From NCBI GenBank assembly GCA_016712405.1, contig JADJRD010000014.1, forward strand, positions 1 to 64,000: a stretch of DNA of 64,000 nucleotides, read 5' to 3'. The notes below the pieces were generated by a model. The model ran no database searches. It saw only the letters and a list, made by a program, of their open reading frames with translations, and was not told the DNA's origin. Shown in pieces: positions 16,079 through 25,388 of this stretch. Source of the DNA: Cellvibrio sp. (lineage in GTDB: Bacteria > Pseudomonadota > Gammaproteobacteria > Pseudomonadales > Cellvibrionaceae). Each line of letters starts with the position of its first letter. Positions within the stretch are counted from its first letter, which is position 1. The position numbers and the translations under genes were made by a program.

Positions 16079-18538
16079 TTACACATCCAAATTTGCAACA
16101 GCCAAGGCATTGGTTTCAATAAAGTCTCGTCTGGGTTCCACATCATCACCCATCAAACAAGTGAAAATTTGGTCTGCCCCTATGGCATCTTGAATGGAAA
16201 CGCGCAGCATACGTCGAGTTTCCGGATTCATGGTGGTTTCCCAAAGTTGTTCGGGGTTCATCTCACCCAAGCCTTTATACCGCTGGATGTTGTAGCCCTT
16301 GCGCGATTCTTTCATTAACCACTCCAGTGCTTCTGTAAAACTGGATATGTTTTGCTTGCGCTCACCCCGCTGAATGAAAGCGCCCTCCTCAATCAAGCTT
16401 TCCAGTTTTTCGCCCAACGACACTATGGAGGCATATTCTCCCGAGGCAAAGAAATCCTGTTGGATGGGATATTCTGTTGCTATGCCATGAGCGGTGATTT
16501 CTACACGGGGTAGAAAAAGATGCCGCTCCGTATCTTCAACCACACTAATTTCGTACTTTTGGCTACCAGCACGGCTATCCAAAGAAAAACTGGCTAAAAT
16601 TTGATCAGACCATTGTTCCATATGGCCTTGATCCGCCAGATGTTCTGGGCGAATGGCCGGCATATAAATCAACTTTTCGAGGACTTCCACTGGATACAAG
16701 CGAGACAATCGCTCTATCGTTGCCATTACTTTACGGTATTCCTGAACCAGTTTCTCCAAGCCCTCTCCAGAAATGGCGGGCGCGTTGGGGTTCACGTACA
16801 GAGCCGCATCTTCAAGGGCTGCCTGAGTCAGAAACTCGGTCATTGCCGATTCATCTTTCAGGTATTGTTCCTGTTTACCTTTGGCGATCTTGTACAAGGG
16901 AGGTTGCGCAATATAGATATGACCACGCTCAATCAACTCACGCATTTGACGGAAGAAGAAGGTCAACAACAATGTTCGAATGTGTGATCCATCAACGTCG
17001 GCGTCGGTCATGATAATAATGCTGTGATAACGCAGCTTTTCCGGATTGTATTCGTCTTTACCTATGCCACAACCTAAGGCGGTGATTAATGTGCCAACCT
17101 CCGCGCTGGCAAGCATCTTGTCAAAACGGGCTTTTTCTACGTTTAGAATCTTACCTTTCAACGGCAAAATCGCTTGGGTTTTGCGGGCACGACCTTGTTT
17201 AGCAGATCCGCCCGCTGAGTCACCCTCTACCAGGTAAAGCTCTGATAATGCTGGATCTTTTTCCTGACAGTCGGCCAATTTGCCCGGCAAACCGGCGATA
17301 TCCAAGGCGCCTTTACGACGTGTCATTTCACGCGCTTTACGAGCAGCTTCACGCGCACGGGCAGCGTCCAAAATCTTGCCGACAATAATTTTTCCAGCCG
17401 AGGGGTTTTCCAGCAGATACTCCTCAAATTTCTCGTTCATGGTAGAGGCCACCACATTGGTGACTTCGGAAGACACTAGCTTGTCTTTGGTCTGGCTGGA
17501 GAACTTTGGATCCGGCACCTTTACCGAGACTATAGCGATCAAGCCTTCACGCATGTCTTCACCCGTAGTGGAAACCTTCTCTTTCTTGAGCAGGCCTTCT
17601 TTTTCCATATAGTTATTCAGGGTGCGGGTGAGCGCGGTACGAAACCCTTGCAAATGGGTACCGCCATCACGCTGGGGAATATTGTTGGTAAAACAATAGA
17701 CGCCTTCCTGGTAAGCATCATTCCATTGCAAAGCGACTTCAACACCTATGCCATTGGTGGCTTCAGCTTGCGGCACGATGAAATGGAAGACGCCGGTCAG
17801 TGTTTTCTTGTTGGTATTCAAATATTCTACAAAAGCCGCTAGCCCACCTTCATATTCAAAGACCTCTTCCTGTCCCGAACGCTCGTCTTTGAGCACTATG
17901 CGCACGCCGGAATTAAGAAAGCTGAGCTCACGTAATCGCTTGGCCAAAATGTCGTATTTAAATTCTATATTGGTGAAAGTCTGAGCAGAGGGTTTGAAAT
18001 GGATTTCGGTGCCTGTCCCGCTGGTGTCACCAATAACTTTCAGGGGTTCATCCGGTACGCCATGACGATAGATCTGCTCATGGACTTTACCATTTCGGCG
18101 AATGGTCAGTTTGAGCATTTCTGACAAAGCATTCACTACCGAAACACCTACCCCGTGCAAACCGCCAGAAACCTTATAGGTGTTATCATCAAACTTACCG
18201 CCAGCATGAAGTACGGTCATGATGACTTCAGCCGCTGATACGCCCTCTTCATGCATATCGGTTGGAATTCCGCGACCGTTGTCAGAAACAGAGATTGTTT
18301 CATCCGGATGAATAATGACTTTTACTTCCGTACAGTATCCTGCCAGCGCCTCGTCTATAGAGTTATCCACCACTTCAAACACCATATGGTGCAGCCCTGA
18401 ACCATCATCAGTATCGCCAATATACATTCCCGGGCGTTTACGCACAGCGTCCAAGCCCTTGAGAACACTGATGCTGGATGCATCATAGGCTCTTTCTTCT
18501 GGCTTATTGTTATCTGACGGGTTTTGCTCATCTGTCAT
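16079..18538 (-). CDS. gyrB: DNA gyrase subunit B
   Basis: This is the ATPase subunit of type II topoisomerase, introducing negative supercoils with GyrA. The GHKL ATPase domain is at the N-terminus (EVVDNSIDEAL, DNGRGIPTD, GGLHGVGVSVVNALS), the TOPRIM region in the middle has LVEGDSAGGSAKQGR and TDADVDGSHIRTLLLTFFF, and the C-terminal tail has GLGEMNPEQLWETTMNP. The start is placed at the ATG at 18538 behind ggtggag, giving 819 residues; a GTG at 18550 is in frame but lies in the ribosome site. The extra domain between TOPRIM and the tail is normal for gammaproteobacterial GyrB. It is the last gene of the dnaA-dnaN-recF-gyrB series. Confidence 0.97.
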   Translation of the reverse strand: MTDEQNPSDNNKPEERAYDASSISVLKGLDAVRKRPGMYIGDTDDGSGLHHMVFEVVDNSIDEALAGYCTEVKVIIHPDETISVSDNGRGIPTDMHEEGVSAAEVIMTVLHAGGKFDDNTYKVSGGLHGVGVSVVNALSEMLKLTIRRNGKVHEQIYRHGVPDEPLKVIGDTSGTGTEIHFKPSAQTFTNIEFKYDILAKRLRELSFLNSGVRIVLKDERSGQEEVFEYEGGLAAFVEYLNTNKKTLTGVFHFIVPQAEATNGIGVEVALQWNDAYQEGVYCFTNNIPQRDGGTHLQGFRTALTRTLNNYMEKEGLLKKEKVSTTGEDMREGLIAIVSVKVPDPKFSSQTKDKLVSSEVTNVVASTMNEKFEEYLLENPSAGKIIVGKILDAARAREAARKAREMTRRKGALDIAGLPGKLADCQEKDPALSELYLVEGDSAGGSAKQGRARKTQAILPLKGKILNVEKARFDKMLASAEVGTLITALGCGIGKDEYNPEKLRYHSIIIMTDADVDGSHIRTLLLTFFFRQMRELIERGHIYIAQPPLYKIAKGKQEQYLKDESAMTEFLTQAALEDAALYVNPNAPAISGEGLEKLVQEYRKVMATIERLSRLYPVEVLEKLIYMPAIRPEHLADQGHMEQWSDQILASFSLDSRAGSQKYEISVVEDTERHLFLPRVEITAHGIATEYPIQQDFFASGEYASIVSLGEKLESLIEEGAFIQRGERKQNISSFTEALEWLMKESRKGYNIQRYKGLGEMNPEQLWETTMNPETRRMLRVSIQDAIGADQIFTCLMGDDVEPRRDFIETNALAVANLDV

Positions 18539-18624
18539 GGTTTTCTCCACCTAAAGACTAATACCTAAATCTAACATCCCAAGAACCATTGTTGTTCCAT
18601 AGTGCCTTGCTTTCTTTGTTTTGG

Positions 18625-19716
18625 TCAGGATATTTCGGACACTCTGCCCTGTTCCACGTGAAACACTTTTACTTCTTTATTCTCATCATGCCAAAGCATG
18701 CGCAGGTCTGACTCTTTTACACCCGTGATGAACACCTGTGTTTGCATTCTCTCTAACCAATGCACCAGCTTTTTCCGATGTTTATCGTCCAGCTCAGCAG
18801 GCAAATCATCCACGAGAAAAATGACTTTTCTAGCTGTTGTTGCCTGAAATACCAAGCCTTGAGCAACTTTCATCGCACAGACCAAAAGCTTTTGTTGCCC
18901 TCGGGACAAAACATCTGCTGCAGGCAACCCATCCAGGCCTATTCTCAGATCAGCCCTGTGGCCACCAACATGGGTTTGACCCTGAAGAATGTCTCGCTCA
19001 CGACTCGCGGCCAGCGCATCAGAGTAGCTCTTATCTTTATTCCAACCAGAATAGTAACTCAGGGTTAGTCCTTCTAGCTGGATAAACTCATTAATTAGCA
19101 ATTGAAACTGATGCAAAAACTGATCAAACGCAACGGATCGATATTGATCGATTCTCTCCGTAAGGTTGATTAGCTCGTTATCCCAAACGCTGAGCTGTTC
19201 CTCGTCTATTCTATCATGCCGAAGCAGGCTGTTGCGGTGTTTCAAACAGGTTTGCTGGTTCTTCCACAGCGGGAAAAATCGAGGTTCCACGTGAAACACC
19301 AACCAATCCAAAAACTGCCTGCGCTCGACAGGGCCGCCCTCCAATAAAAGAAATGTGTCGGCATTGATAAGCTGCAAAGGTAAAACACTTGCCAGATCGG
19401 CAATAGAAGCAACGTTCTCACCATTGGCTTTTAAGACTAATTCACCTTGAAGGTTGCGACTAATCCCTAAAGGCAAAAGATCTTGGTTCAGTCTAAGGCT
19501 GGAAAAAACCGTGTAGCATGTGGATTCCCGATTAATGAGAGACTTGTGTTTATGACTTCTAAAAGACCGACCCAGCCCCAGTATGTACAAGGCTTCCAAC
19601 ACACTGGTTTTACCAGATCCATTCTCACCAAAAAATAGATTAACCGCTGGTGATGGACTAATGTCCACCGCCAAAAGGTTACGGAGTTGTTGAATTTTGA
19701 GTCGTTCGACTGCCAT
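18625..19716 (-). CDS. recF: DNA repair protein RecF
   Basis: This is a 363-residue SMC-like ATPase that helps load RecA at single-strand gaps with RecO and RecR. Walker A GENGSGKTS (30-38) is at the N-terminus, the signature LSRGQQKLL is near the C-terminus, and Walker B is IFLVDDLPAELD. The gene starts 24 bp after dnaN and precedes gyrB by 86 bp. Two parS-like sequences lie inside the coding region (18650-18665 near the 3' end and 19283-19298), so this gene may double as partition-site DNA. Confidence 0.96.
   Translation of the reverse strand: MAVERLKIQQLRNLLAVDISPSPAVNLFFGENGSGKTSVLEALYILGLGRSFRSHKHKSLINRESTCYTVFSSLRLNQDLLPLGISRNLQGELVLKANGENVASIADLASVLPLQLINADTFLLLEGGPVERRQFLDWLVFHVEPRFFPLWKNQQTCLKHRNSLLRHDRIDEEQLSVWDNELINLTERIDQYRSVAFDQFLHQFQLLINEFIQLEGLTLSYYSGWNKDKSYSDALAASRERDILQGQTHVGGHRADLRIGLDGLPAADVLSRGQQKLLVCAMKVAQGLVFQATTARKVIFLVDDLPAELDDKHRKKLVHWLERMQTQVFITGVKESDLRMLWHDENKEVKVFHVEQGRVSEIS
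18650..18665. promoter_or_regulatory. parS site inside recF (3' end)
   Basis: TGTTCCACGTGAAACA matches the widely conserved bacterial parS consensus (TGTTNCACGTGAAACA). It codes part of FHVEQG in recF. parA and parB are 15 kb away on the other side of the origin, and ParB binding sites near oriC are the norm. Confidence 0.85.
19283..19298. promoter_or_regulatory. Second parS-like site inside recF
   Basis: GGTTCCACGTGAAACA differs from the parS consensus only at the first base. It lies 633 bp from the first site and codes the FHVEPR stretch of RecF. Two sites in one gene support a real ParB-loading region. Confidence 0.75.
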
Positions 19717-19740
19717 GCAGCCACCCGAAAGGATTATGGC

Positions 19741-20845
19741 TTAAAGACGCATTGGCATAACAACATAAACAGAATCGCTGTTTTCCGGCTCTTCGATCAA
19801 TGCACTGGAATTGGCATCCGATAACGTGATCTTGATATTGTCATTGGTAATCACGTTGGTAACATCTTGTAAGTAACTCACATTGAAGCCCACTTCTAAA
19901 GAGTCGCCAGTGTAATCCACGGTGACTTGTTCCTCAGCTTCTTCTTGCTCAGGGTTATTCGCCACTATAGTCAGGCTGTTTGTATTCAACAACAATCTGA
20001 CGCCCCGATACTTTTCGTTGGATAAAATAGACGTACGGCCAAACGCTTGTTTCAATTCCATCCGGGAACCGATTACTGTTTTGTTGCCGCCTCGGGGCAG
20101 TACGCGCTCATAATCCGGGAACTTTCCATCAACTAATTTGGAGGTGAAGGTGTAATCCACAGAGGTGACACGAATATGATTGCTGCTCAACGTAATTTCA
20201 ATTTGAGCTGTGGTGTCATCCAGCAAACGGGATAATTCCAATACCCCCTTTCTCGGAAGAATAGCCTGAACCACATCTTTATGGCTCACCGCAACAGCGC
20301 GTGTACACATAGCCATTCGGTGTCCGTCAGTTGCCACTACACGTAATTGATCCTGACGAACCTCCCACAACATACCATTCAAATAGTAACGAACATCTTG
20401 CTGTGCCATTGCAAAGGAGGTTCTTTCAATCAGACGCTTAATTTCCTGTTGTGCGCAAGAAAAACGAATATTGCCAGGCGAGTCTTCCACATTAGGGAAG
20501 TCTGATGCAGGTAGAGTAGAAAGCGTAAAACGACTTCTACCCGGATTTAACAATAATTCGACTATCTTCTTGAAAAAACTCGATGTTGCTGCCATCTGGT
20601 AGCGATCTGCAGATATCAACCAGCTTCTTGGCAGGGACAGTAATCTCGCCTGATTGACCTGGCTGGTCCAGATTAATACGACCGACGATTTCAACTTCAA
20701 GATCAGTCCCGGTGAGAGACAACAGATCATCTTTCAACACAATTAAAACATTCGCCAAAACCGGCAACGTTTGTCGACGCTCAACAACACCAGCAACCAA
20801 TTGCAATGGTTTGAGCAATGCCTCGCGGGATACTGAAAATTTCAT
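19741..20845 (-). CDS. dnaN: DNA polymerase III beta sliding clamp, frame interrupted
   Basis: This is the processivity clamp of the replicative polymerase. Translation starts at 20845 (MKFSVSREALLKPLQLVAGVVERRQTLPVLANVL) and hits a stop after ...RIIVKSG at about 20538. The remaining clamp sequence (RSRFTLSTLPASDFPNVED to the canonical end YVVMPMRL) continues in another frame. Removing one G from the GGG at 20540-20542 restores a 367-residue protein, the normal length. An intact clamp is essential, so a sequencing or assembly error is the simplest reading. A second dnaN elsewhere or a +1 frameshift are less likely. It lies between dnaA (70-bp gap) and recF (24-bp gap). Confidence 0.93.
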
Positions 20846-20915
20846 GGATTAATCTCTTTTCTTCAGATGGTCTTGGTTGTTAAATCATCGTCCATAATCA
20901 ATCGTATTTTAATAA

Positions 20916-22394
20916 TCAGGTTGTCAGGGAGCGCAGTAAGTTTTTCATATCTTCATTAATATCTGCACTTTCTTCCTGCAATTCTTTTATCTTTCGACAA
21001 GCGTGCAGTACCGTTGTGTGATCGCGCCCGCCAAATGCTTCGCCTATTTCCGGCAAGCTATGATTGGTCAGTTCCTTAGCCAAGGCCATTGCGACTTGTC
21101 TGGGTCTAGCAACTGAACGACTACGGCGTTTAGATACCATGTCATTCATTTTAATTTTGTAATACTCGCAGACTACACGTTGAATGTTATCAATACCAAC
21201 TTGTTTATCTTGCAAGGCTAATAAATCTTTTAACGCTTCACGCACTAATTCAACATCAATCAAGCGACCAGTGAAATTGGCACTGGCGATTACTCTTTTT
21301 AAGGCACCTTCCAAATCTCGAACATTAGCACGAATTCGCTGTGCGATAAAAAAAGCCGCATCATGAGGCAAATCGATTCCAGCCTGTTCTGCTTTTTTCA
21401 TCAAAATCGCAACCCGGGTTTCCAACTCCGGCGGCTCAACCGCTACTGTCAACCCCCAGCCAAAACGCGACTTTAATCTTTCTTCCAATCCATTAATTTC
21501 TTTAGGGAATCTATCGCAAGTTAATATAATTTGTCTGCCGCCCTCTAACAATGAATTAAAGGTATGGAAAAATTCTTCTTGTGACCGTTCTTTACCTGCG
21601 AAGAATTGTATATCGTCAATCAACAAGGCATCCATAGAACGATAATAACGTTTAAAGTCATTGATCGCATTTAACTGCAAAGCTTTAACCATATCAGCAA
21701 CAAAACGTTCGGAATGCAGGTAAACAATTTTTGCATTAGGATTTTTCACCAACATGGCATTTCCCACCGCTTGCATCAAGTGGGTTTTTCCCAAACCTAC
21801 TCCACCATAGATAAAAAGTGGGTTGTAAGCACCACCGGGATTTTCCGCGACTTGTCGTGCGGCAGCTAAACCCAACTGATTGGACTTACCCTCAACAAAA
21901 CTGGTAAAAGTACTAGCGGTATTTAAGTAATGACTGTGTTTCAAACCACCTTCAACATTTAAATCCGGTGTTTTTTCTATCAAAGTCGCTTCTTTGATGA
22001 CCTCTTCTATTTTCGCTTTAAGAGGGCTTGGCTGTGTTGGAATAGAAGGGAGAATAATTCCTGGTTCTTCCAGAAATTGTTGAACAGGCTTTATGTTGGA
22101 ATTTTGTGTCTTGGTTTCCAACTCAGCCTGAAATCCAGTTGAGGGGTGTCTGGGTAGAATTCCCAAAATGACACCTAAAGGCTGGTTATGATATTGACTG
22201 ACTAATTCCTTTATACGATGCAAAAACTTTTCATTGACCCAATCACAAATAAAACGATTAGGTGCGAGTAATCGTAGTTCTTGTGAAGAATCAGATTTGT
22301 CTATTTGTAGAGGCCTGATCCAGGTATTAAATTGCTGCGAGGGCAACTCATTCTGCAAACTGGAAAGACAGGATTTCCAAAGAGATTCAAACAA
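20916..22394 (-). CDS. dnaA: Chromosomal replication initiator DnaA
   Basis: This is a 492-residue AAA+ initiator that binds DnaA boxes and opens the origin. It has an N-terminal domain (residues 1-90), a variable linker (90-150), Walker A GGVGLGKTHLMQ and Walker B ALLIDDIQFFAGK, and a C-terminal DNA-binding domain ending in the signature EIGEAFGGRDHTTVLHACRKI. The start is a TTG at 22394 behind AGAGGA, eight bases away. The alignment beginning FESLWKSCLSSLQNELPSQQFNTWI supports it, and no upstream ATG fits. A UUG start would keep initiator levels low. It is the first gene of the dnaA-dnaN-recF-gyrB series, and DnaA boxes upstream suggest autoregulation. Confidence 0.96.
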   Translation of the reverse strand: MFESLWKSCLSSLQNELPSQQFNTWIRPLQIDKSDSSQELRLLAPNRFICDWVNEKFLHRIKELVSQYHNQPLGVILGILPRHPSTGFQAELETKTQNSNIKPVQQFLEEPGIILPSIPTQPSPLKAKIEEVIKEATLIEKTPDLNVEGGLKHSHYLNTASTFTSFVEGKSNQLGLAAARQVAENPGGAYNPLFIYGGVGLGKTHLMQAVGNAMLVKNPNAKIVYLHSERFVADMVKALQLNAINDFKRYYRSMDALLIDDIQFFAGKERSQEEFFHTFNSLLEGGRQIILTCDRFPKEINGLEERLKSRFGWGLTVAVEPPELETRVAILMKKAEQAGIDLPHDAAFFIAQRIRANVRDLEGALKRVIASANFTGRLIDVELVREALKDLLALQDKQVGIDNIQRVVCEYYKIKMNDMVSKRRSRSVARPRQVAMALAKELTNHSLPEIGEAFGGRDHTTVLHACRKIKELQEESADINEDMKNLLRSLTT

Positions 22395-22739
22395 AAGATT
22401 TTTCCTCTTTTTGTTATTGATGGATGAATCAGAGAAAAGAAAACCGCTGGTTGCCAGAGTAAATAATCACCGCTGGAACCAGATCTCTTTATTTCTCTTG
22501 AGTGGATTAGCGGCAAGTGTATTCCAGTCCATCTAAGTTATCCACAGTCTGCAAAAATATTTTTATCCTTGCTGACTAGTTCATAAAATTTCACCTAAAT
22601 CATAGAGTTGTAAAATTAAATCCTGTGGATAAAACTGTTAACAAATTGTTAGTTTCCTGGACATAATCTGCGAATAAAGGCGTATAAACAAAAATTCGCC
22701 TGAAAAATCAGCATTTGTTGATAATTTACCCAAAAGCGT
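22395..22739. other. Candidate replication origin between dnaA and rpmH
   Basis: There is no gene here. Perfect DnaA boxes lie at 22538-22546 (TTATCCACA) and 22624-22632 (TGTGGATAA, opposite strand), with AT-rich DNA between and after them (aaatatttttatcc, taaaattaaatcc, tgttaacaaattgtt). This is the dnaA-rpmH gap that holds oriC in Pseudomonas and relatives, and it is where gene orientation diverges in this window. Only two perfect boxes are seen, fewer than the cluster upstream of mnmG. Confidence 0.6.
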
Positions 22740-22768
22740 TTGCTTTAGGCCTGAAGTTTCTTTAGAAT
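22740..22768 (+). promoter_or_regulatory. Likely sigma-70 promoter of rpmH
   Basis: TTGCTT (22740-22745) and TAGAAT (22763-22768) are separated by 17 bp and lie 69 bp ahead of the rpmH start. Transcription would continue into rnpA and yidD. Confidence 0.55.
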
Positions 22769-22837
22769 CGCGCCCCTTTCTACCCACAGCTACCGTCATT
22801 GGTAGGTTTACAAACTAGTGTTTAATAGGTTGCTCTT

Positions 22838-22972
22838 ATGAAAAGAACATTCCAACCCAGTAATCTTAAGAAAGTACGTGTTCACGGTTTCCGTGCTCGT
22901 ATGGCAACTAAGAATGGTCGCTTGGTATTGGCTCGTCGTCGTGCCAAAGGTCGCAAAAGCCTGACCATCTGA
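22838..22972 (+). CDS. rpmH: 50S ribosomal protein L34
   Basis: This 44-residue basic protein has the canonical start MKRTFQPSNLKKVRVHGFRARM and the end ARRRAKGRKSLTI. It is a structural protein of the large ribosomal subunit. It starts the conserved rpmH-rnpA-yidD-yidC-mnmE run, with rnpA 28 bp downstream. Confidence 0.97.
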   Translation: MKRTFQPSNLKKVRVHGFRARMATKNGRLVLARRRAKGRKSLTI

Positions 22973-23000
22973 TTGTGTTCCGCATTGATGAGTCATCAGA

Positions 23001-23438
23001 GTGAAGCAAACATCTTTTTGTAGATCCTTGCGTTTGCTTAACTCTGGTGATTTTGAACAGGTTTTCAATTCTGCTGCTTTTCGTATTTCCCACCAACACC
23101 TTCTTTTATTAGCCTGTCATAATGGACGCGGATTTCCTCGTTTAGGATTGGTTATTGCCAAAAAACATCTTCGTCTGGCCGTTGATCGCAATCGCATCAA
23201 ACGCTTAAGCCGCGAAAGTTTTCGTCATGCCCAAGGTAAACTTCAGGATTTGGACTTGGTAGTACTGTCCCGAAATGGTTTGGATAAACTCAGTAATCCA
23301 GAAGTGTTTAGCTTGTTAGATCAGCAATGGCATAGGCTGTTAAAGAAAGTACGGCAAAAACAGTCCGAGGTTTCTTCTGAGCAACCGATAAAAGAAGACG
23401 TCATCGATAGTGGCAAAAACGAACACAAATCAATATGA
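23001..23438 (+). CDS. rnpA: Ribonuclease P protein component
   Basis: This 145-residue protein cofactor of RNase P is needed with the RNA subunit for tRNA 5' maturation. The family motif RNRIKRLSRESFR (residues about 61-73) is clear, as is RLGLVIAKKHLRLAV before it. The start is the GTG at 23001. The acidic, lysine-containing tail after about residue 115 (KKVRQKQSEVSSEQPIKEDV) is longer than in most homologues. It overlaps yidD by four bases. Confidence 0.95.
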   Translation: MKQTSFCRSLRLLNSGDFEQVFNSAAFRISHQHLLLLACHNGRGFPRLGLVIAKKHLRLAVDRNRIKRLSRESFRHAQGKLQDLDLVVLSRNGLDKLSNPEVFSLLDQQWHRLLKKVRQKQSEVSSEQPIKEDVIDSGKNEHKSI

Positions 23439-23719
23439 ATAAACTTAATCAATTATTGGTCTGGATCAGTGTGAAATTCATTCACCTCTATCGCCTATTG
23501 TTAAGTCCGATTATCGGCAATCAATGTCGTTTTTACCCAAGCTGTTCGCGTTATGCAGAAGAATCATTAATCACTCACGGATTTTTGCGTGGGACTTATC
23601 TCAGTGTGATTCGTCTTTTAAAATGCCACCCCGGGCATCCTGGCGGAGAAGATTTGGTTCCGCCTAAACATAACCAGTGCTGTTCGCACTCTCATTCACA
23701 TCATCACGGCAGTCATTAA
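23435..23719 (+). CDS. yidD: Membrane protein insertion efficiency factor YidD
   Basis: This 94-residue protein of the YidD family has the invariant CRFYPSCSRYAEESL and CHPGHPGGEDLVP motifs. It is membrane-associated and helps YidC-dependent insertion. The histidine-rich tail (HSHSHHHGSH) is common in relatives. It overlaps rnpA by ATGA and sits directly before yidC. Confidence 0.95.
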   Translation: MNKLNQLLVWISVKFIHLYRLLLSPIIGNQCRFYPSCSRYAEESLITHGFLRGTYLSVIRLLKCHPGHPGGEDLVPPKHNQCCSHSHSHHHGSH

Positions 23720-23720
23720 G

Positions 23721-25388
23721 ATGGATTGGCAAAAAAATATTTTGATAGTGGCAATTTTTGCAGTGTGTTTATTGTTGTTCCTTCGCTTTCAAGATTTCGA
23801 TGGACATACACCTATTGCTACAAATACTACATCTTCAAACAGTAGTAGCTCAGCAGGCGCAATACCGAATTTTAGTAGCCAAACTTCAGTAACCAACAAT
23901 GTAAAATCTGAAACAAGTATTATTGCTCCTAATTTAATTAACGTAAAAACTGATAGTTTGTTGGTAACAATTGATCCTTACGGTGGTGATATAATTTCCG
24001 TATCCTTACCGGAACATTATGCTTCATTGGAAAACCCTGATAAACCATTTAAATTATTGGAAAGAACTGAAAATCACTTCTATGTTGCGCAAAGTGGACT
24101 AGTAGGAATTAACGGTACAGATACGGCAGAAAGTAGACCAACATTTTCATTTGACTCTACTCAATATGAATTATCAGAAAATGAAAACAATCTGGTCGTG
24201 GATCTTGTTTTACATCAGAATGATGTAAAAATTATAAAACGATTCACTTTTACACGTGGCGAGTATGCAATTAACGTTGAGTACATCGTACAAAATAAAA
24301 GTCAAAACACATGGTCAGCTAAATTATATGGTCGCATTGTTAGAGATGGAAAAACACATGATGAAGTAAATCAGTATCATACCAAAAAGAATATGTTCCA
24401 ATTGAATCCATTTCTAGGCGTAGCAACTTCAACTAATGAAGAAAACTACAAAAAGTTAACATTCGACGATATCAATAAAACTTCACTTACTTTCAATCAT
24501 CAAGGTGGTTGGATTTCTCTAGTTCAACATTATTTTGTTAGTGCTTGGATTCCATCTAAAGAAAATCAAAACCAATACACCATACAAAAAATACCTAATT
24601 CAGAATACTATTCACTAGCATTTGAAACTCAAGACATTTTAATTGCTACAAATCAAGAAGGTTCTGTACGAGCAACTTTTTATGCTGGTCCCAAAGACAC
24701 AGTAAAATTAGAGTCTCTATCACCATATTTAGATTTGACTGTTGATTATGGGATGTTATGGTGGATATCTAAACCTCTTTTCGCTTTAATGAAATTTATT
24801 CACCAATTCTTAGGCAACTGGGGATTAGCAATTATTGGGTTAACACTAATCGTCAAATTAGTTTTCTACAAGCTATCAAAAACCAGCTATGTTTCCATGG
24901 CCAAGATGAAAAAACTGCAACCTAAATTGGCGGAATTAAAAGAGCGTTACGGTGAAGACAGACAACGCTTCTCACAAGAAATGATGAAGTTATATAAAAC
25001 CGAAAAAGTAAATCCTCTTGGCGGTTGTTTACCTTTATTAATTCAAATGCCAGTATTTATGGCACTTTATTTTGTATTAATGGAGGCTGTGGAACTTAGA
25101 CATGCTCCATTTTTTGGTTGGATTACAGATCTATCAGTTAAAGATCCATTATTTATACTACCCATTCTCTATGGAATTTCTCAGTGGATTACAATGAAGT
25201 TCAGCCCTCAACCGCCTGATCCCATGCAAGCTAAAATTATGCAAATGTTACCCTTTGTGTTTACCTTTATGTTCCTCTTTTTCCCATCGGGCTTGGTACT
25301 TTATTGGTTAACAAACAACATATTGCAAATCATCCAACAACAAATTATTACCAAACAAATTGAAAAAGCGGACGCTAAAGCGAAATGA
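23721..25388 (+). CDS. yidC: Membrane protein insertase YidC
   Basis: This 555-residue inner-membrane insertase is of the Gram-negative type: an N-terminal membrane segment (about 7-24), a large periplasmic beta domain (about 60-340), and the conserved five-segment core from about 350 (WGLAIIGLTLIVKLVFYKLSKTSYVSMAKMKKLQPKLAELKERYG). The essential positively charged residue in the core groove lies in the LTLIVKLVFY segment, where K replaces the usual R. The periplasmic domain is more AT-rich than its neighbours. The stop overlaps the mnmE start (ATGA). Confidence 0.96.
   Translation: MDWQKNILIVAIFAVCLLLFLRFQDFDGHTPIATNTTSSNSSSSAGAIPNFSSQTSVTNNVKSETSIIAPNLINVKTDSLLVTIDPYGGDIISVSLPEHYASLENPDKPFKLLERTENHFYVAQSGLVGINGTDTAESRPTFSFDSTQYELSENENNLVVDLVLHQNDVKIIKRFTFTRGEYAINVEYIVQNKSQNTWSAKLYGRIVRDGKTHDEVNQYHTKKNMFQLNPFLGVATSTNEENYKKLTFDDINKTSLTFNHQGGWISLVQHYFVSAWIPSKENQNQYTIQKIPNSEYYSLAFETQDILIATNQEGSVRATFYAGPKDTVKLESLSPYLDLTVDYGMLWWISKPLFALMKFIHQFLGNWGLAIIGLTLIVKLVFYKLSKTSYVSMAKMKKLQPKLAELKERYGEDRQRFSQEMMKLYKTEKVNPLGGCLPLLIQMPVFMALYFVLMEAVELRHAPFFGWITDLSVKDPLFILPILYGISQWITMKFSPQPPDPMQAKIMQMLPFVFTFMFLFFPSGLVLYWLTNNILQIIQQQIITKQIEKADAKAK

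Noticed and set aside
16601..17984. Several plus-strand reading frames opposite gyrB
   Set aside because: They are antisense shadows of a strongly conserved gene, without ribosome sites or family matches.
23701..23716. Histidine-rich end of YidD as a metal-binding specialisation
   Set aside because: His-rich tails are frequent in YidD proteins and the rest of the protein is ordinary.
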